64,000 bases of DNA from Prunus persica (taxonomy: Eukaryota > Streptophyta > Magnoliopsida > Rosales > Rosaceae). Shown piece after piece: positions 46,441-58,767 of this stretch (its first letter is position 1; each line of letters opens with the position of its first letter). The stretch lies in assembly GCF_000346465.2 (NCBI RefSeq), contig NC_034012.1:1389134-1453133 (forward strand), given 5' to 3'. Position numbers and translations under genes: made by a program. The notes under the pieces were generated by a model. That model was not told where the DNA came from. It was given only the letters and a program-made list of their open reading frames with translations, and ran no database searches.

Positions 46441-47336
46441 TGCTTCTACTTGATGCTCTGCTGCAAGTTAAGGGGATCCAAATTCGTAAATATCGATCAG
46501 ACTTGGTTGTGGAAAAAATTGAGCAGCAGATTAATCAATTCATTGTCAAGTCAACTGCGCTTACCCACAACTTGCTGACTTTACTGAAATTCTAAGTCCC
46601 AAACTTGTTGGGTTGGGTTGAAATTCTTATCCTCTGTTGATCTTTGTGGTGATCAGATATATACATATATTTTTTTTGTTGCTTCTTCGGACCCAACTCA
46701 AGTGTTTGAACATATAATTAAATCCCTTTGGTTTGGATGTGTCAATCTCAATTAGAAAATGAAGATGATAATAGTGAGGTGGTGGGATATCAGAAAATTT
46801 CAGAAGACAGAAGCGTAACCCATAATCATCATATACGTGGTCCATGTAGTCCCCCATGGGCATGGGTCCGAAAATCTGAAGATTTATTCTGGGGATTGGA
46901 CTTATGAATTATTATAATTCAAAAACTCACAACAAGTTTCAGCCGTCGGATTTCAACAAATACAATGAAGAAGTTGCAAATTATTCGTCCAAAACAGTGA
47001 GGTGTCAGTCAGATCAAACACCATCATCATCATCCCTTTATTCGTAAGTAAGAAGAATTTTTCCACACAGACATCATAAACAATAGAATAAAATAACTAT
47101 ATAAACCGAAAAGCAAGAGAGAAGGCATAAAAATATGGATAAACCAAGAATAATAATAATAATAATACTAAAACAAAATACTAAGCAATTTCAAAGCTAA
47201 AAGAAAATTCGATTCAGAATGCTCTCTCTCATTTGTCCAATCATCTCCCTTCAACAAAGAAAGAAAAAGAAAAAGAAATGTCAACCGGATTCCCGTAAAT
47301 AATTTCCAACTTCTGTCCGTACCCCTAACCGTTTGA

Positions 47337-47345
47337 TATATAAAT
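47337..47345 (+). promoter_or_regulatory. TATA box of bHLH gene
   Basis: TATATAAAT about 200 bases before the ATG at 47546; a second TATATAAA is at about 47448. The CT tract at 47407-47442 lies between them. Confidence 0.45.
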
Positions 47346-47406
47346 TGCAACTCTGCAAAGCTCACAACAAAAGCATAATATATTTCATATTTGCTAATAG
47401 CCATAG

Positions 47407-47442
<36 letters not shown>
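47407..47442. repeat. (CT)n microsatellite in bHLH leader
   Basis: 36 bases of CT on the coding strand, 104 bases before the ATG. Confidence 0.95.
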
Positions 47443-47446
<4 letters not shown>

Positions 47447-47545
47447 GATATATAAAACTGAGTTCTCCTACGTGAGAGTCAAAAATACACAAGGAAGCAA
47501 GTTAAGCCAAAGATATATAATATAACTTTTGAGCTTAATAATATC

Positions 47546-49637
47546 ATGGCGGAGGAGTTTCAGGCCGGGATTTGTGGCAGCAGCTGGTGGAACACATCGA
47601 GACACGCGCTGGTGGCGTCGCCGTGTTCTGTGGGGTTTAATGATCATATAGGGAGCTTTGGCTGCCCAAATGACATGGTGGACATCAAGGCATCAAGGTC
47701 TTCTTGTGGTGAGATTAATAACTCGGTTTCTGATCATGATGATGATCATCAGCATACTAATTCTGGTAGTTTTCTGATTGATTCCACCTTGCAAATGATA
47801 GGTTTTGATCATTCATCTTCCCCGTCGTCAACACCCTCAGATTTGAACCAAGCTTTGCTCCTGTAAGTTCAATTTCAATTCTCTAGCTAAACATCCACTT
47901 CTCTTATAGTTAAAATTCATGCATGAGGATTCAACACCCTTAATTAATTTGTTGTGTTCACTACTTCAGAAAATGAAGTCAATATGTTGAACTCTAATGA
48001 TATTGGGAAAGTGAATTAATATGAGTTAGGTTTTTGTTTTTTTCTTGCAGAAGTCGTAGTGGTGGTGGAAGAGCTGAGAGCAATTTTCATAATTCTATGC
48101 TCCAAGAAGGTGTAGGTGTTGATGAAGATTCGTCATCTCTAATAGATGGTTTCAAGCCCATGAGTCAAGATTTTTCTTTGGACCAATTAGGCTCATCATC
48201 TTCTTCTGGCTTTCCCATAACTTCATCATCCTCAGCTGCTAATTCCTATGGCTTCCCCTCAACATTGTTGCAAAGTATATTTGATTCTGAAGTATCCCAA
48301 CCCCAACCCCAACAATCACTTTTCAACAATAATCACTTTTCAAATGACTTATTGTTACCTCCTTCTCCTACTAGTTCTTGTTGGCCACCCAGATACTCTT
48401 CTAGCAGCTGCCTAAGGCCCTCAGCAGTATCACTGCCAAAGCAATTACAACCTGGTGGTGGCGGCGGCGGCTTGCACTTTCCCAATAATATTAACACACC
48501 CTTCTGGAACACCCCAGCTGCCACCGCTCTAAATCATGGCAATAGTATTCGATCTAGTAATGGCCTTTTTTCCTCCTCACAATCACAATATACAGCACCT
48601 GCCTCTTCAGCACTAGTTCATGAACACAAACCTAATTCCCACAACTTTACTCCCAAGGTAATTAATTAAATTTTTAGTATTTATTAGCATATATATATAT
48701 ATATGTATATAGCTAGGTAGGTTATGTATTTAGCTAGGTAGGTTATGATTTAAGGGTAATGATTTGGATGTTGAAATTTCAGGGCAATACTAATGAGGAT
48801 GTTCAAGACTCAAACTCTGTTGTAAAGAAAAGTGGGAGCAGCATGAGCAGCTGTGAACCTGTATTCAAAAGAGCTCGAATTGAAACACCTTCACCCTTAC
48901 CGACTTTTAAGGTACGACACATCCAATCAAGCTTTTGGCAGCAGCCATCGATCGAGGAGCTTGCTTTCTCTTTGCCAAAGTGATTTTTGATGTTTCCTTT
49001 TTAATTTAATTAAAGGTTCTTTTTTTTTTCTTTTCCCCTGTTGATTAGGTTCGGAAAGAGAAGCTCGGGGACCGGATTACTGCTCTCCAGCAATTGGTTT
49101 CGCCTTTCGGAAAGGTGAAGTTTTGGAGTTTTGTTTCTCTACTTTTTCAAGAACAAACTTTACTAATTTGTAAAATATCAAAGGAATTATTCAAACTTAC
49201 CTTCATTCCTTTTTGTTGTCTTTTTTCTTTTCCAGACTGATACAGCTTCTGTCCTTCACGAAGCTATTGAGTACATCAAATTCCTCCACGAACAAGTCAG
49301 TGTATGTTCCTTTAGTATCTTCCTCTTCTTCTTTTTTTTTTTTTTTCCTTCTTTGTAAACCCTAGTTTTGGAGGCTGATCTTAATTACGATTGCTAGCTA
49401 GTCGTTGAACGTTTTGTTTAATTCATGTAATTTCAGGTTTTAAGCACTCCATATATGAAAAATGGAGCCCCCATGCAACACCAACAGGGTAGTGATCATA
49501 AAATGAAGGAGGCAGAAGGAGCAAAACACGATCTAAAAAGCCGAGGACTGTGCTTGGTTCCGATTTCAAGCACCTTCCCGGTTGCTAATGAGACGACTGA
49601 TTTTTGGACACCGACATTTGGAGCAACTTTCAGGTGA
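47546..49637 (+). CDS. Atypical bHLH transcription factor (bHLH112/bHLH103 type)
   Basis: Six exons: 47546-47862, 48051-48657, 48783-48911, 49049-49114, 49236-49301, 49437-49637; 461 residues. The start MAEEFQAGICGSSWWN, the DSTLQMIGF motif, KRARIETPSPLPTFKVRKEKL, the HLH from there to YIKFLHEQV, and the end LCLVPISSTFPVANET...DFWTPTFG match Arabidopsis bHLH112 (osmotic and salt response) as recalled. The usual H-E-R residues of the basic region are missing, so canonical E-box binding is doubtful; bHLH112 was reported to bind other elements. By position it lies where B70/bHLH103 sits next to DYT1 and PUB8 in Arabidopsis, so orthology within this group is open. A (GTT)n run near 49914 lies in the 3' UTR. 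Confidence 0.9.
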
Positions 49638-50654
49638 TCAATCCATCCATCACAAGAGAAGAGGGAGAGCCAAGCTTAGGCCCAAGGGTGCCTAAGTTAT
49701 CTACCAATAAAAATTTAATGGAACTGGTTTTCTACAAGCCAGAGCTAATGATCCATGTAGGCTAGCAAGTGATTAATTAGTGACCATTAATGAAATTATT
49801 ATGTAAAAACCCAATATTACTATTAATTATTAGTTAGAGAGGGGGGTTGGGAACAGGAACAGGTGCTAAATTTAGCGGAAGTCGACATTAGTTTAGGAAG
49901 AGTTGTTATTTTTTGTTGTTGTTGTTGTTGTTGTTGACAATAGCTGAATTTAGCAGATGAGGGGATAAAGAGCTGCCTTTTGTTCCTGTTTATGTAATGC
50001 TGTCAGGGGTGGCACCACCCAACTACCACCTTTTATCATCTCAAAGAAGAAAATACAGATAAATAAAAGCGATTTTAAATTGTTTTTGATTTGTTTATAT
50101 AATTTATGTTGTTCAAGAATCAAGAAGCGAAGAGAAAGATGAGTGAGTGGAGCTTATTTCATTGGCGTTTTAACTTTTTTCATTTGTTTATTATTTGTTT
50201 GGAATGTAGTAGTGGGAAGTCAGAAGGCGGCCCACTGTTCCTGCTTTTAGGGTTTCTGGTCATGACTCATGTGAGAGATAGCGAGAGAGACAGAAAGAGA
50301 TGTGCATGCGCGAGTGCATGTATTTGCGCGTGTAAAACCATCAACAATTAACTATAATATATATAGCTTCAGTTGCTAGATTGAAAGAGCCGACCGGCCA
50401 CACTCATGTTGCTTGTGGGCGACCGGCTCTATCTGTCTCGCATATGTATTATTCTTTCCTAAAGAATGACCACATAATTCTAATTAAAGTGCATCTGAAT
50501 AAGAGTAGTACGTAGCTCTATGTGCTAATTAATTTCAAGGCAATATTCATAGATGCATGTATATATTTGTGATGAGAAAAATATTAATTTCTCGTTAATA
50601 AGATGCGAATCAAAGTCATTTATCAAGTTGATTGTTGAATAAATGTGTTGCCAA

Positions 50655-51040
50655 GATTTACTATCTAACAATATGTCACTTGGGATTGCATCTCCCATCT
50701 TCGAAGGAGACTCTGCTGTGGTGGTTGCAGCCGTAAAGTGAGTAGGACAGGATTATTCAAAAAACGTTGGTACCATTGTCGAAGATGTAAAGCATCTTCA
50801 GAAATAAATTCCTAGCTATCTTTTTCAATTTACGCAAGCAAATGGTGTTGCACACCGACTTACTCGATTCAGTTTGCATAATGTAGATAGCTTTATTTGG
50901 TTTGAGGTGTCCCATGATCTTATTTAGGACACCCTATTATGTGATTTGTGTCGGGGTCAAGCGTGTTGTTCTCCCCATTGTAATTCTTCGTTTTATCAAT
51001 AAAGTTTCCCTCGTTCCTTCGAGGGTCCCTTAAAAAACAA
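50655..51040 (+). pseudogene. LINE relic, RNase H (RVT_3-like) end
   Basis: In broken frames the plus strand reads FEGDSAVVVAAV, then GTIVEDVKHLQ, FTQANGVAHRLTRF and IWFEVSHDLI, interrupted by stops and a frameshift. This is the order of the reverse-transcriptase-like RNase H domain at the 3' end of plant non-LTR retrotransposons. The relic ends in a non-coding tail with TTTATCAATAAAG, a typical polyadenylation region. The reverse transcriptase part is missing, as in a 5'-truncated copy. Confidence 0.75.
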
Positions 51041-51511
51041 AAATGTCTGACAACATAAACAAATTATGAGAGATAAAAGAACATTCACTTATATTTTGTG
51101 ATGATTATCTCCAACTTCTACGACTCCACAATCAATATTATCGTTGGTGACAACTCGAACCAGCTCAGTTTGATAACTCATTTTGCTTTTTTGTGTTTAT
51201 AATTACATGGAACTTCTGTCAAAGCATGGCTGCATGGGGGTGAAAGCTTTCCCCACTTTTCCCAACATAAACAGTGCGCAGCAGATGTATCATCATATAT
51301 ATATATGTATTGTTACTTTCAGAATCATTGCTGATTTAGATTGCAAGTATATATAGCAGAAACAAATTTCCTCCATTAATATGATACTTGTGCTGTCTAA
51401 TAAGCATAAATTTTAGTCTAATCATATATCCATATACATTAGGTTAATCTGGAAATACCAAAACAAGGTTGATTGAAAGTTGCTTTGAACAAATTCTTGA
51501 TCTTACCAATA

Positions 51512-51513
<2 letters not shown>

Positions 51514-51597
<84 letters not shown>
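51514..51597. repeat. Compound (GT)n(TA)n(GA)n microsatellite
   Basis: A short GT run passes into about 34 bases of TA and then about 42 bases of GA. It codes for nothing credible. Confidence 0.95.
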
Positions 51598-51600
<3 letters not shown>

Positions 51601-51857
51601 ATTAAGGTGGCAATTGATGAAGAGGCTAATCAAGTAATACGCAAAGCCCAAGAAGCTTAAAATTGAAGAATCCCTATAAAAGATGGCTAATCATGAGAGG
51701 GAAAAAAAAGAAAGGTACTTTAATGGTTAAAATCTATTGCAGATATTGGTATCTCTTGGCGCCCACTTTATTTTTATCTTTTTGTGACCTGTGAATTGAT
51801 CGGCTGAAGGCTGTGATACCATACTTTGAAGCAAGCATCGGGATCAGTACCATTTGT

Positions 51858-51858
<1 letters not shown>

Positions 51859-51892
<34 letters not shown>
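51859..51892. repeat. (CT)n microsatellite
   Basis: About 34 bases of CT in intergenic sequence. Confidence 0.9.
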
Positions 51893-51897
<5 letters not shown>

Positions 51898-52758
51898 GAG
51901 TCTGGAGAAGTCCATGGAATTGAATTCTTTTTATTTTTCTTAAGAGCTTTGGCGTATGTATGGAATGGTACTCTCTCATCTCAAGTCATGGTTACTTATT
52001 TACAAGAAGAAACATAGAAGGAATACTTAAAAGGAAAGCATCTTAGCATCATTGTGCTGTTAAGAAAGTGAATGTATGACTTCCCAGCAATTATACAATC
52101 TTTGCTTTAATGGAATTATACTTCTTTTTCGTGTTTTGGCTAATCAATGCCAAGCTCTATTTTCGTCTTCTGCTTGACGTTTTCCAGCTTAGAAAGGCTC
52201 ATTTCTTTCTGCAACTTTGAATCTTTTTTTCCACCCATTCATTCGCACATCACATATATATCAAACATAAAGCTTAAATTAATTAAGCTCTTAATCAAGT
52301 TTAAAGATCCAAGAGTCAATTGGATTTATGGGCCACCCAAACATTCGGCCCACCCAAATCTTTTGGATATCGGGCTAACTGTGTCATTTGGGCTCACCTA
52401 TTATGCATAAAATTGGATTTATGTGAATATAAAATAGAATGATCACAACTGGAATGTCCTAAATTATATGATCAGATCACAAGGACCACTCATCATGCAT
52501 ATATTTCACAACATTTTCCCATCAAGATGCATGAAGATGAAGCTAGCCACTCGTGCCTCTGATGATTTGGGCAAAGTGTATACAAACTTTAATCTTTAGT
52601 AATAGCCACTGTTTTAGTCGATATAAAACGCATTACAACAAACGTATTTGACAAAGTGCATATTATTTTTTACGAAAACATGAGGTTGCAAAGTGAAATC
52701 TGGAATGGGAATTAAGAAAATAAAAAATGCTGAACAGCAATTGTGTACTCGATCATAA

Positions 52759-55549
52759 TCAGACAGTTGAGCCCTTAAGCTTTTTCGCAATGCCAGCGAA
52801 GTACTTTCCCTGGTGGAAAGCTTGTTGTAGTTCTAGCTCAGAAGGCTGTCTTGTGCCATCCCCAGCATAAGTTCCTGCACCATAGGGGCTACCACCCTTG
52901 ATCTGCTCCATCTCGAACATGCCAGCTCCAAATGAGTATCCAATAGGCACAAAGACCATTCCATGGTGAACAAGCTGAGTAATTGCTGTCAAGCTGCACA
53001 GTTTCAAGTACAACAAAAAACAGGACAAGGAAAGTCAAATTACTGCAACAAAGTAGGGAAAGAATGAGAAGGAAAAAAAAAATTAAGAAATCCGTCTCTT
53101 TCCTTTTCTTTTGTTATAGATGAAGACACCTAACAGAAAGCAAGACTTGTTACAGAAAACTTACGCCGTAGTCTCTTGTCCACCCCCTTGAGATCCAGTG
53201 CTGTAGAAAATTCCTGCAGGCTTGCCTGCAAGTGCTTGGGTTCTCCATAAACCTCCAGTTGAATCGAAAAATGCTTTAAATTGCGCAGCCATCATTCCAA
53301 ATCTGGTAGGGAAACCGAAAAGTAACCCATCAGCCTCAGAAAGGTCATTGGGTGAAATTATAGGGACTTCACTCTTTGGTGGTGCACCCATCTTTCCAAG
53401 AACATCATCTTGCAGTGTTTCTGCTACCTGTCAAGAGGCCAAATACATTGAATCAGGCAATCACCTTTTGTTTGTTTGTTTTTTTTTCTGAAGAGAAAAC
53501 GATGTCCTTTTTAAAGACCAAGTCCCAAATCACTATGAAGCTGAAGATCCCAGTAAAAGAATTCCTAGAATTAAGCCATTTTGATTACAAATTCAAGTCA
53601 GCTTAGCCTCAAAGCCACATGATAGCGACTCTGCACAAGTATGTATTCTAGAAGATTAGTTTCTAAACATCAAGGATCATACTAGTCATTTTGAAAGAAC
53701 AAGTAAATTTGGAATTAACCACAATCAGTAATGTTGGCGTCACGGCTGTGTGCCAAAATCAGTAAGGGGCGTCCATGTTTATCAAAGGGGTAAAGCCAGC
53801 AAACAATTTCCTGGGATAACTTCACTATACTTTCGAACTGATATGACTTCATTGGAAAACTACATTTCAAAAGTCGTTTTCTGGCTAATAGATGCTTTCT
53901 GTAGCTTTGGTAATTTACTGTGTCAATTCAATGAAATAAAATGAAAATATCATACCTGCCATAGTTTGGCTTCTACTCCTTCCACAGATGCAGCTCCTTT
54001 TAGTATCTCTTCAGCCAGCTTCTCAACATGTCCATACATAGAATAGTAACTGTAAAATGCATAGGAGGGCTCTCAAAAATGTACTCAAATATCTACTAGT
54101 ATATATAACATGTGAAAACCATTATTATATTGTAATAATAGCCTTGGAAACCCCCCGAAAAGAAAGAAACTTAATTTTGTGCCCGAAATTTTTTATCACA
54201 TTCTTTCAGTACATGATATATAATGGAAGGACAAAGAAAGCTCTGCTGTGAAATGGTTTACATTTTTGGGTAAAAATGCAATTTCTGTAGTACCACAACA
54301 GAAAATGTTTATCATTCAATTGGGCCTGATTCCAGGATATAGTGGTAACTGGACAGTATCAAAACATCAATAAGTGCACAGTGGGGGATACACAATGACC
54401 AAAAGGAGACAGCTTTTAATTAACTTTCCATGACAAAACATAACAGTGGTTTAAGTGTTTCACAAGAGTGTAAAATAGAAGAAATGTAGAACAGTTCAGA
54501 AGCAAATCTGCCCATTCATAAGCATACGTCTGATTATATTGGTAGGAACTAATCTGCATATCAATTTGGACAGAGAGGAGCAATCTCAACAATGATGCAT
54601 TCTGGGACCACATAAAGCAGAAAAGCAGAGGCCTTGCATCTCTCTCTTGGTTATGATTTCAAAAGGTAGGTCAGGTATCACAATCACTTTCCAGTTGTTG
54701 CTGGTTAACAGCACAATGTCTCCTTCAACCTTAAGCCTTTCAATTTTTTTTTCAATTACTAATCACTTCTTTTCAAGATATTGACGAAAAACACACGGTA
54801 ACGTAAAGTTTAGACACTTGCATGCATCAATCATGAAAATCAAAGAAAGACAGGCCTCTGTCTCCCCTCTCCTCACCCCACTCCAGGCCCCCAAAAACAA
54901 GATTTAAAAAAAACTAAATTGGAAAATACCCAGAAGAATGCAAGCTAGACGCGCTTTAGGCTAAGAACTGCAACCTCACTTTTATTTGAGAGCAGATAAA
55001 AATTCAATCTTTCAACCTTTATTTCTCCCCTAATATCTATAGGGGATGATGAACTGAAAGCAATTGGTAGATAAGAAAACTGCAACACTTTCTACCCTAA
55101 ACAGTAGTGAAACTTAGCTAATGACATCTCAATCCCACAATACAACCAAAAAGAAAAGGACTTATATGAGAGATTAAGGAAACAAATTAACACTTTCTTG
55201 TAAATTAACACTCAATAACTGGAACCTTGGCAGCTATTTACATCCAAAAGACAGAGCCTTTTAGAAGTAAAAGATCATTTACAGCTAAATGGTCCATTGA
55301 TAGTTCTTCCCAATAACAAGTTAATACAAAATGCCCAGTGCAAATTTCCACACACCAACTCCACAAAATGCCAATATTTTCAATTACTTCAGTCACAACA
55401 ACTCATCCCATCGCCTCCCAAGAAGCAAACTGGATCAACCCAGAAATGATTTCACTTTTATTCATCAAAGATCATATCTTCACTTAAGCTAATGAAAGAA
55501 ACAAAACCCAGAAAGCATACATGGAGAGCAACTAAAAACAAGGTCCACC

Positions 55550-55598
<49 letters not shown>

Positions 55599-55624
55599 TA
55601 CACAATGTAGACTTTGGTGGCCAT
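52759..55624 (-). CDS. FQR1: NAD(P)H:quinone oxidoreductase, WrbA/FQR1 type
   Basis: FMN-dependent flavodoxin-like enzyme that reduces quinones by two electrons, avoiding semiquinone radicals; Arabidopsis FQR1 is auxin-induced and plasma-membrane associated. Four exons on the minus strand: 55624-55602, 54049-53956, 53427-53165, 52993-52759, giving 204 residues, the family's usual length. The start [22 protein letters not shown] contains the FMN phosphate-binding loop (YYSMYGHV). [32 protein letters not shown] and [13 protein letters not shown] are WrbA-family FMN-site blocks. Exon 1 is only 23 bases and is followed by a 1552-base intron, whose first bases after GTAAGT run straight into a CT microsatellite. 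A TATA box on the minus strand lies 107-114 bases upstream of the ATG. Confidence 0.94.
55552..55595. repeat. (GA)n microsatellite at start of FQR1 intron 1
   Basis: About 44 bases of GA on the plus strand (CT on the coding strand), starting directly after the GTAAGT donor at 55601-55596. Confidence 0.95.
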
Positions 55625-55730
55625 TGATGGAAGAGTTTGAGTCTGTGTGTTTGTTGTGTATGCGCTTTGTGCTTTGTGCGTGTTGTGAGTGAATGAAGAG
55701 TTGACAGGGTGCACCAAGACGGGGACCCCT

Positions 55731-55738
55731 ATTTATAA
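55731..55738 (-). promoter_or_regulatory. TATA box of FQR1
   Basis: On the minus strand TATAAAT in a GTTTATAAATAGGGG context, 107-114 bases upstream of the ATG. Confidence 0.65.
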
Positions 55739-57263
55739 ACGCAACATAAGCCTCAAGCTTTGTATATTTTCTAAACACTTCCTTTGATTGAATTGATTAG
55801 TCTTTGTTAATTGGAGAGCTTATTCCATCATTAGTGGATGGTGTTTTTTGACGCGTAATATATACGGTATTGTTGATGTCATGGATTACTCTCCAAGATG
55901 TATTTCCTTATACATATAATTATTTTTCGATATTTTATTTTCTTTTATTAGAGTATTTCATTACAAAATTTGATTTACTTTGTGTAAATATTTCGGCCGG
56001 CATTTCTGTATTTTCAAAACTCTCTCAACATTGTGATAAACATCGATAATTATCACATTTTTGTAATTAATGTACAAAAGATGTCCTCAACCCAAGTCAT
56101 CTTTCTTATATGGTAATTTGGTTAAGGTTGGTGTTTATTTTGGTGAAAATTCGACCCCTATTTTCACTCACGAAATCCTATAATTTTATAGTTTTCTTTA
56201 TAAGTTAATATGGTGCACCAAGCCCTTTATTTAAAATTTTGCTAGTAGATTATCAAAGGTTTTTTATTAAAAGAAAAAGGAAAAGAAGTTGAGTTTTACC
56301 AGATGAAGCATCATAGCACAAATCCATTGTCATGGGTGATGCATATGCTATGCATGTCACTATTGATTGTAGTGTGTGTGTATTGAATACAGATTTAAAG
56401 AAGAGAAGTGTGATGCATTTATTTATTATAATTTGCAGGAAAGGTCAGCATGCATCTCATGAGAGACATTTGACTTTGTAGATGCCAATGCCACTAGTAG
56501 CAGAAGAAGAAGAAGCAATTAATACTTTGCAATAACAAGCCCAGAAGAAGATTCTTCTTCTGGTATAGATAGTTTGGATTGGAGCATTATTTATGAATGA
56601 CATGCTGCTGTGCTGTGTGTACTATTTTATACGATACCCTAAAAGAATTGCTTATAAAGGTCAAGCCTTAGCCTGGACCTTGGACTTGGAGGGTTTTCTT
56701 TTCTAGTTTAAAAAAAATGCTTGAAACCTTCTTTCTTTGATTGAATTGATTAGTCTTTGTAAATAAATAAAATGATTTTGGCATGAAAATGCAAGGAACA
56801 GAATGATGAGTCTTTGGGTTTGCTGTAAAACTTGCTCTCTCTATCTCTTTGGAGGAAACACCTGAAAAGGGCATCAATGGCTCTTGTCTTGAAGCGTGCT
56901 TTCTCTTCTTAGTACCTACCAATCAATCATCCGATTCCAGGGGCTGTCCTCCTTTCCTCCCTCATCAATTTCATCCAGTTTATTACGCATTTAGAAAAAC
57001 ACTGCCATTATTATAATTTATAACCCACCAAAATTATAATCATACATACAAGTCAGAGTAACTTACCCTTACGGTACCTAATATAATTGTCCAAGATATG
57101 CGCTAGCCAACAACCAAAGGAAGGAAGGAAGGAAGGAAGGAAGGAACCCCACACCAGACAGACATGAGTAGGAGAATTGAAAAATGGCTTTTGCTACTCC
57201 ACAAATGGCATGCTGGACCCTCACCCCCCTCCCATCATATTCATATATAATATGAGATACATG

Positions 57264-57272
<9 letters not shown>

Positions 57273-57296
<24 letters not shown>
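57273..57296. repeat. (GA)n microsatellite
   Basis: About 24 bases of GA in intergenic sequence. Confidence 0.9.
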
Positions 57297-58685
57297 GACA
57301 GAGGAGACCAAATGTCTCATCCCATCTTTTTCATTAATTACTCAATTCATTATGAAAAACTCCATTGTACTGGAGAAGTGCCACCTGAATCTTCTACTCC
57401 ATAATTATTATGGCTTTGGCTTTTTGTTGGTGTTTGTTTCTTCGTCCTTTTCCCTGTTCAGTGCTTGCTGGGGTTATTCACTGTTTTCACTATTCACAAG
57501 TCACAAGTCACAAGTCACAACCACACCATCTTTTTCTTTTTTTCTTTTTTGCGTTAGGCAGAAGTTAGCTACCTGCAATAATGCAATCATTCCTTTGGTT
57601 TGGTCAACCACCAACACTGCCCCCTTAAGTCAAATGGTTCATGTGTTTGTTTGAGAATCGGCATCCAAATTGAAGAAGAAGCAAACAAATCAAGTGACCA
57701 AAAAAGTTTTGGGCTGAAAATTCATATCCAACAGAAACTCAGAATGTGCTTCTAGGTATGTGGGCCAAAAGTCCAATTCTGGCCGGAGAGTGTTTCATTT
57801 TCACTAAGTGCTGCTAGATCCCATGAATATCCAAATAGTCCTATTCAGAAACATGTCCGCTAGACTTGTGCTCAAATCTCATATAAATGACATTCACTCT
57901 AAATAAGTAAAACTAAACTAAACAAGAACACAGCACGGCATGGCATTATACGTAAATCTCCAACACAAACATACATTTTCGTGTTAATTACATACTAAGC
58001 AAGTTCTGCATCATGCGTGTCATGTTGTTCCCAAAATTACAACCACTAGACAAAAAGCAAGCTAGTTCCACATATAACAATTAATTATATCTATCCATTA
58101 CATACATTTATTATGAATGAATGAACGAAAGAGGCCGGCAGCGACTGCTCCACCAAAGACATATCTATCATTCATTATATGTTCAGCGGGCCCTGGACAA
58201 AAATATAAAACAAGGTCAACTTTGAGTAGTAGAGGCGGCTGTCCATGAAATTAAAATTATTTAACAAGCTCCTATGCTCTGCTTCAAATGGAAGAAGAAG
58301 AAACATTTATCCCTGAAAGAAAATACATACAAGAATCAACTTTAAATAACCTACCAGGTACCAACCAAACAGGGGCTGACCAAAGAGCCTTGTATTGTAT
58401 CAGATAAAACCAACATCACTAGCAGAGTATCCGAATCTGAAGCAACCCCACAACTCAATACTTGATTGATCTCCTCATTCCGGAACAGTATTGGGGAAGA
58501 AGATTAAATAAAGTGGAAGGCATCCATACCTTGCACATGGATGATATTTTACATATAAAACCAATCAATTCCTCACTTTCCATTTAAGCATGCCTCAATC
58601 TGTGCTGAAGACCGGATATGCAAAAAGAGCCTCCATTATTGCATATGTTGGAAGTTTCCATGACATATTTCTTCCAAGGGAAAGA

Positions 58686-58767
58686 TCATAGAATGCTGCA
58701 CTCAATTCAAATATCGACGTTTAACTTCATAGAATGCTGCACTCAATTCAAATATCGACGTTTAACT
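58686..58767. repeat. 41-bp tandem duplication
   Basis: The unit starting TCATAGAATGCTGCACTC occurs twice in a row with no mismatch seen (58686-58726 and 58727-58767). Confidence 0.9.

Larger units (their letters stand above)
39585..47336. other. Gene-poor 7.8-kb region with repeats
   Basis: I see no protein-coding gene. Contents supported by sequence: TA repeats at 41412-41438 and 43504-43523, SINE-like pieces (41195-41268, 45535-45627, 46362-46440), an 89-base GA tract (42727-42815), a CA run at about 42462-42481, and a long inverted-repeat element (44952-45481). The 44500-44880 part is less AT-rich than its surroundings and ends in a TATA-like TTTATAAAAG. The 3' part is the promoter of the bHLH gene. 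Confidence 0.6.
49638..52758. other. Intergenic between bHLH and FQR1 genes
   Basis: 3' UTR of the bHLH gene, a LINE relic (50655-51040), a compound microsatellite (51514-51597) and a CT tract (51859-51892). No intact gene seen. Confidence 0.6.

Noticed and set aside
39585..47336. CRISPR-like or other regular array in the gene-poor stretch
   Set aside because: Repeats here are simple microsatellites and isolated transposon pieces without regular spacers; this is plant nuclear DNA.
51469..51660. Frame with YIYIYI and ERERER
   Set aside because: Translation of the TA/GA microsatellite, not a protein.
55492..55692. Frame with ERERER beside FQR1
   Set aside because: Translation of the GA tract on the strand opposite to FQR1 exon 1.
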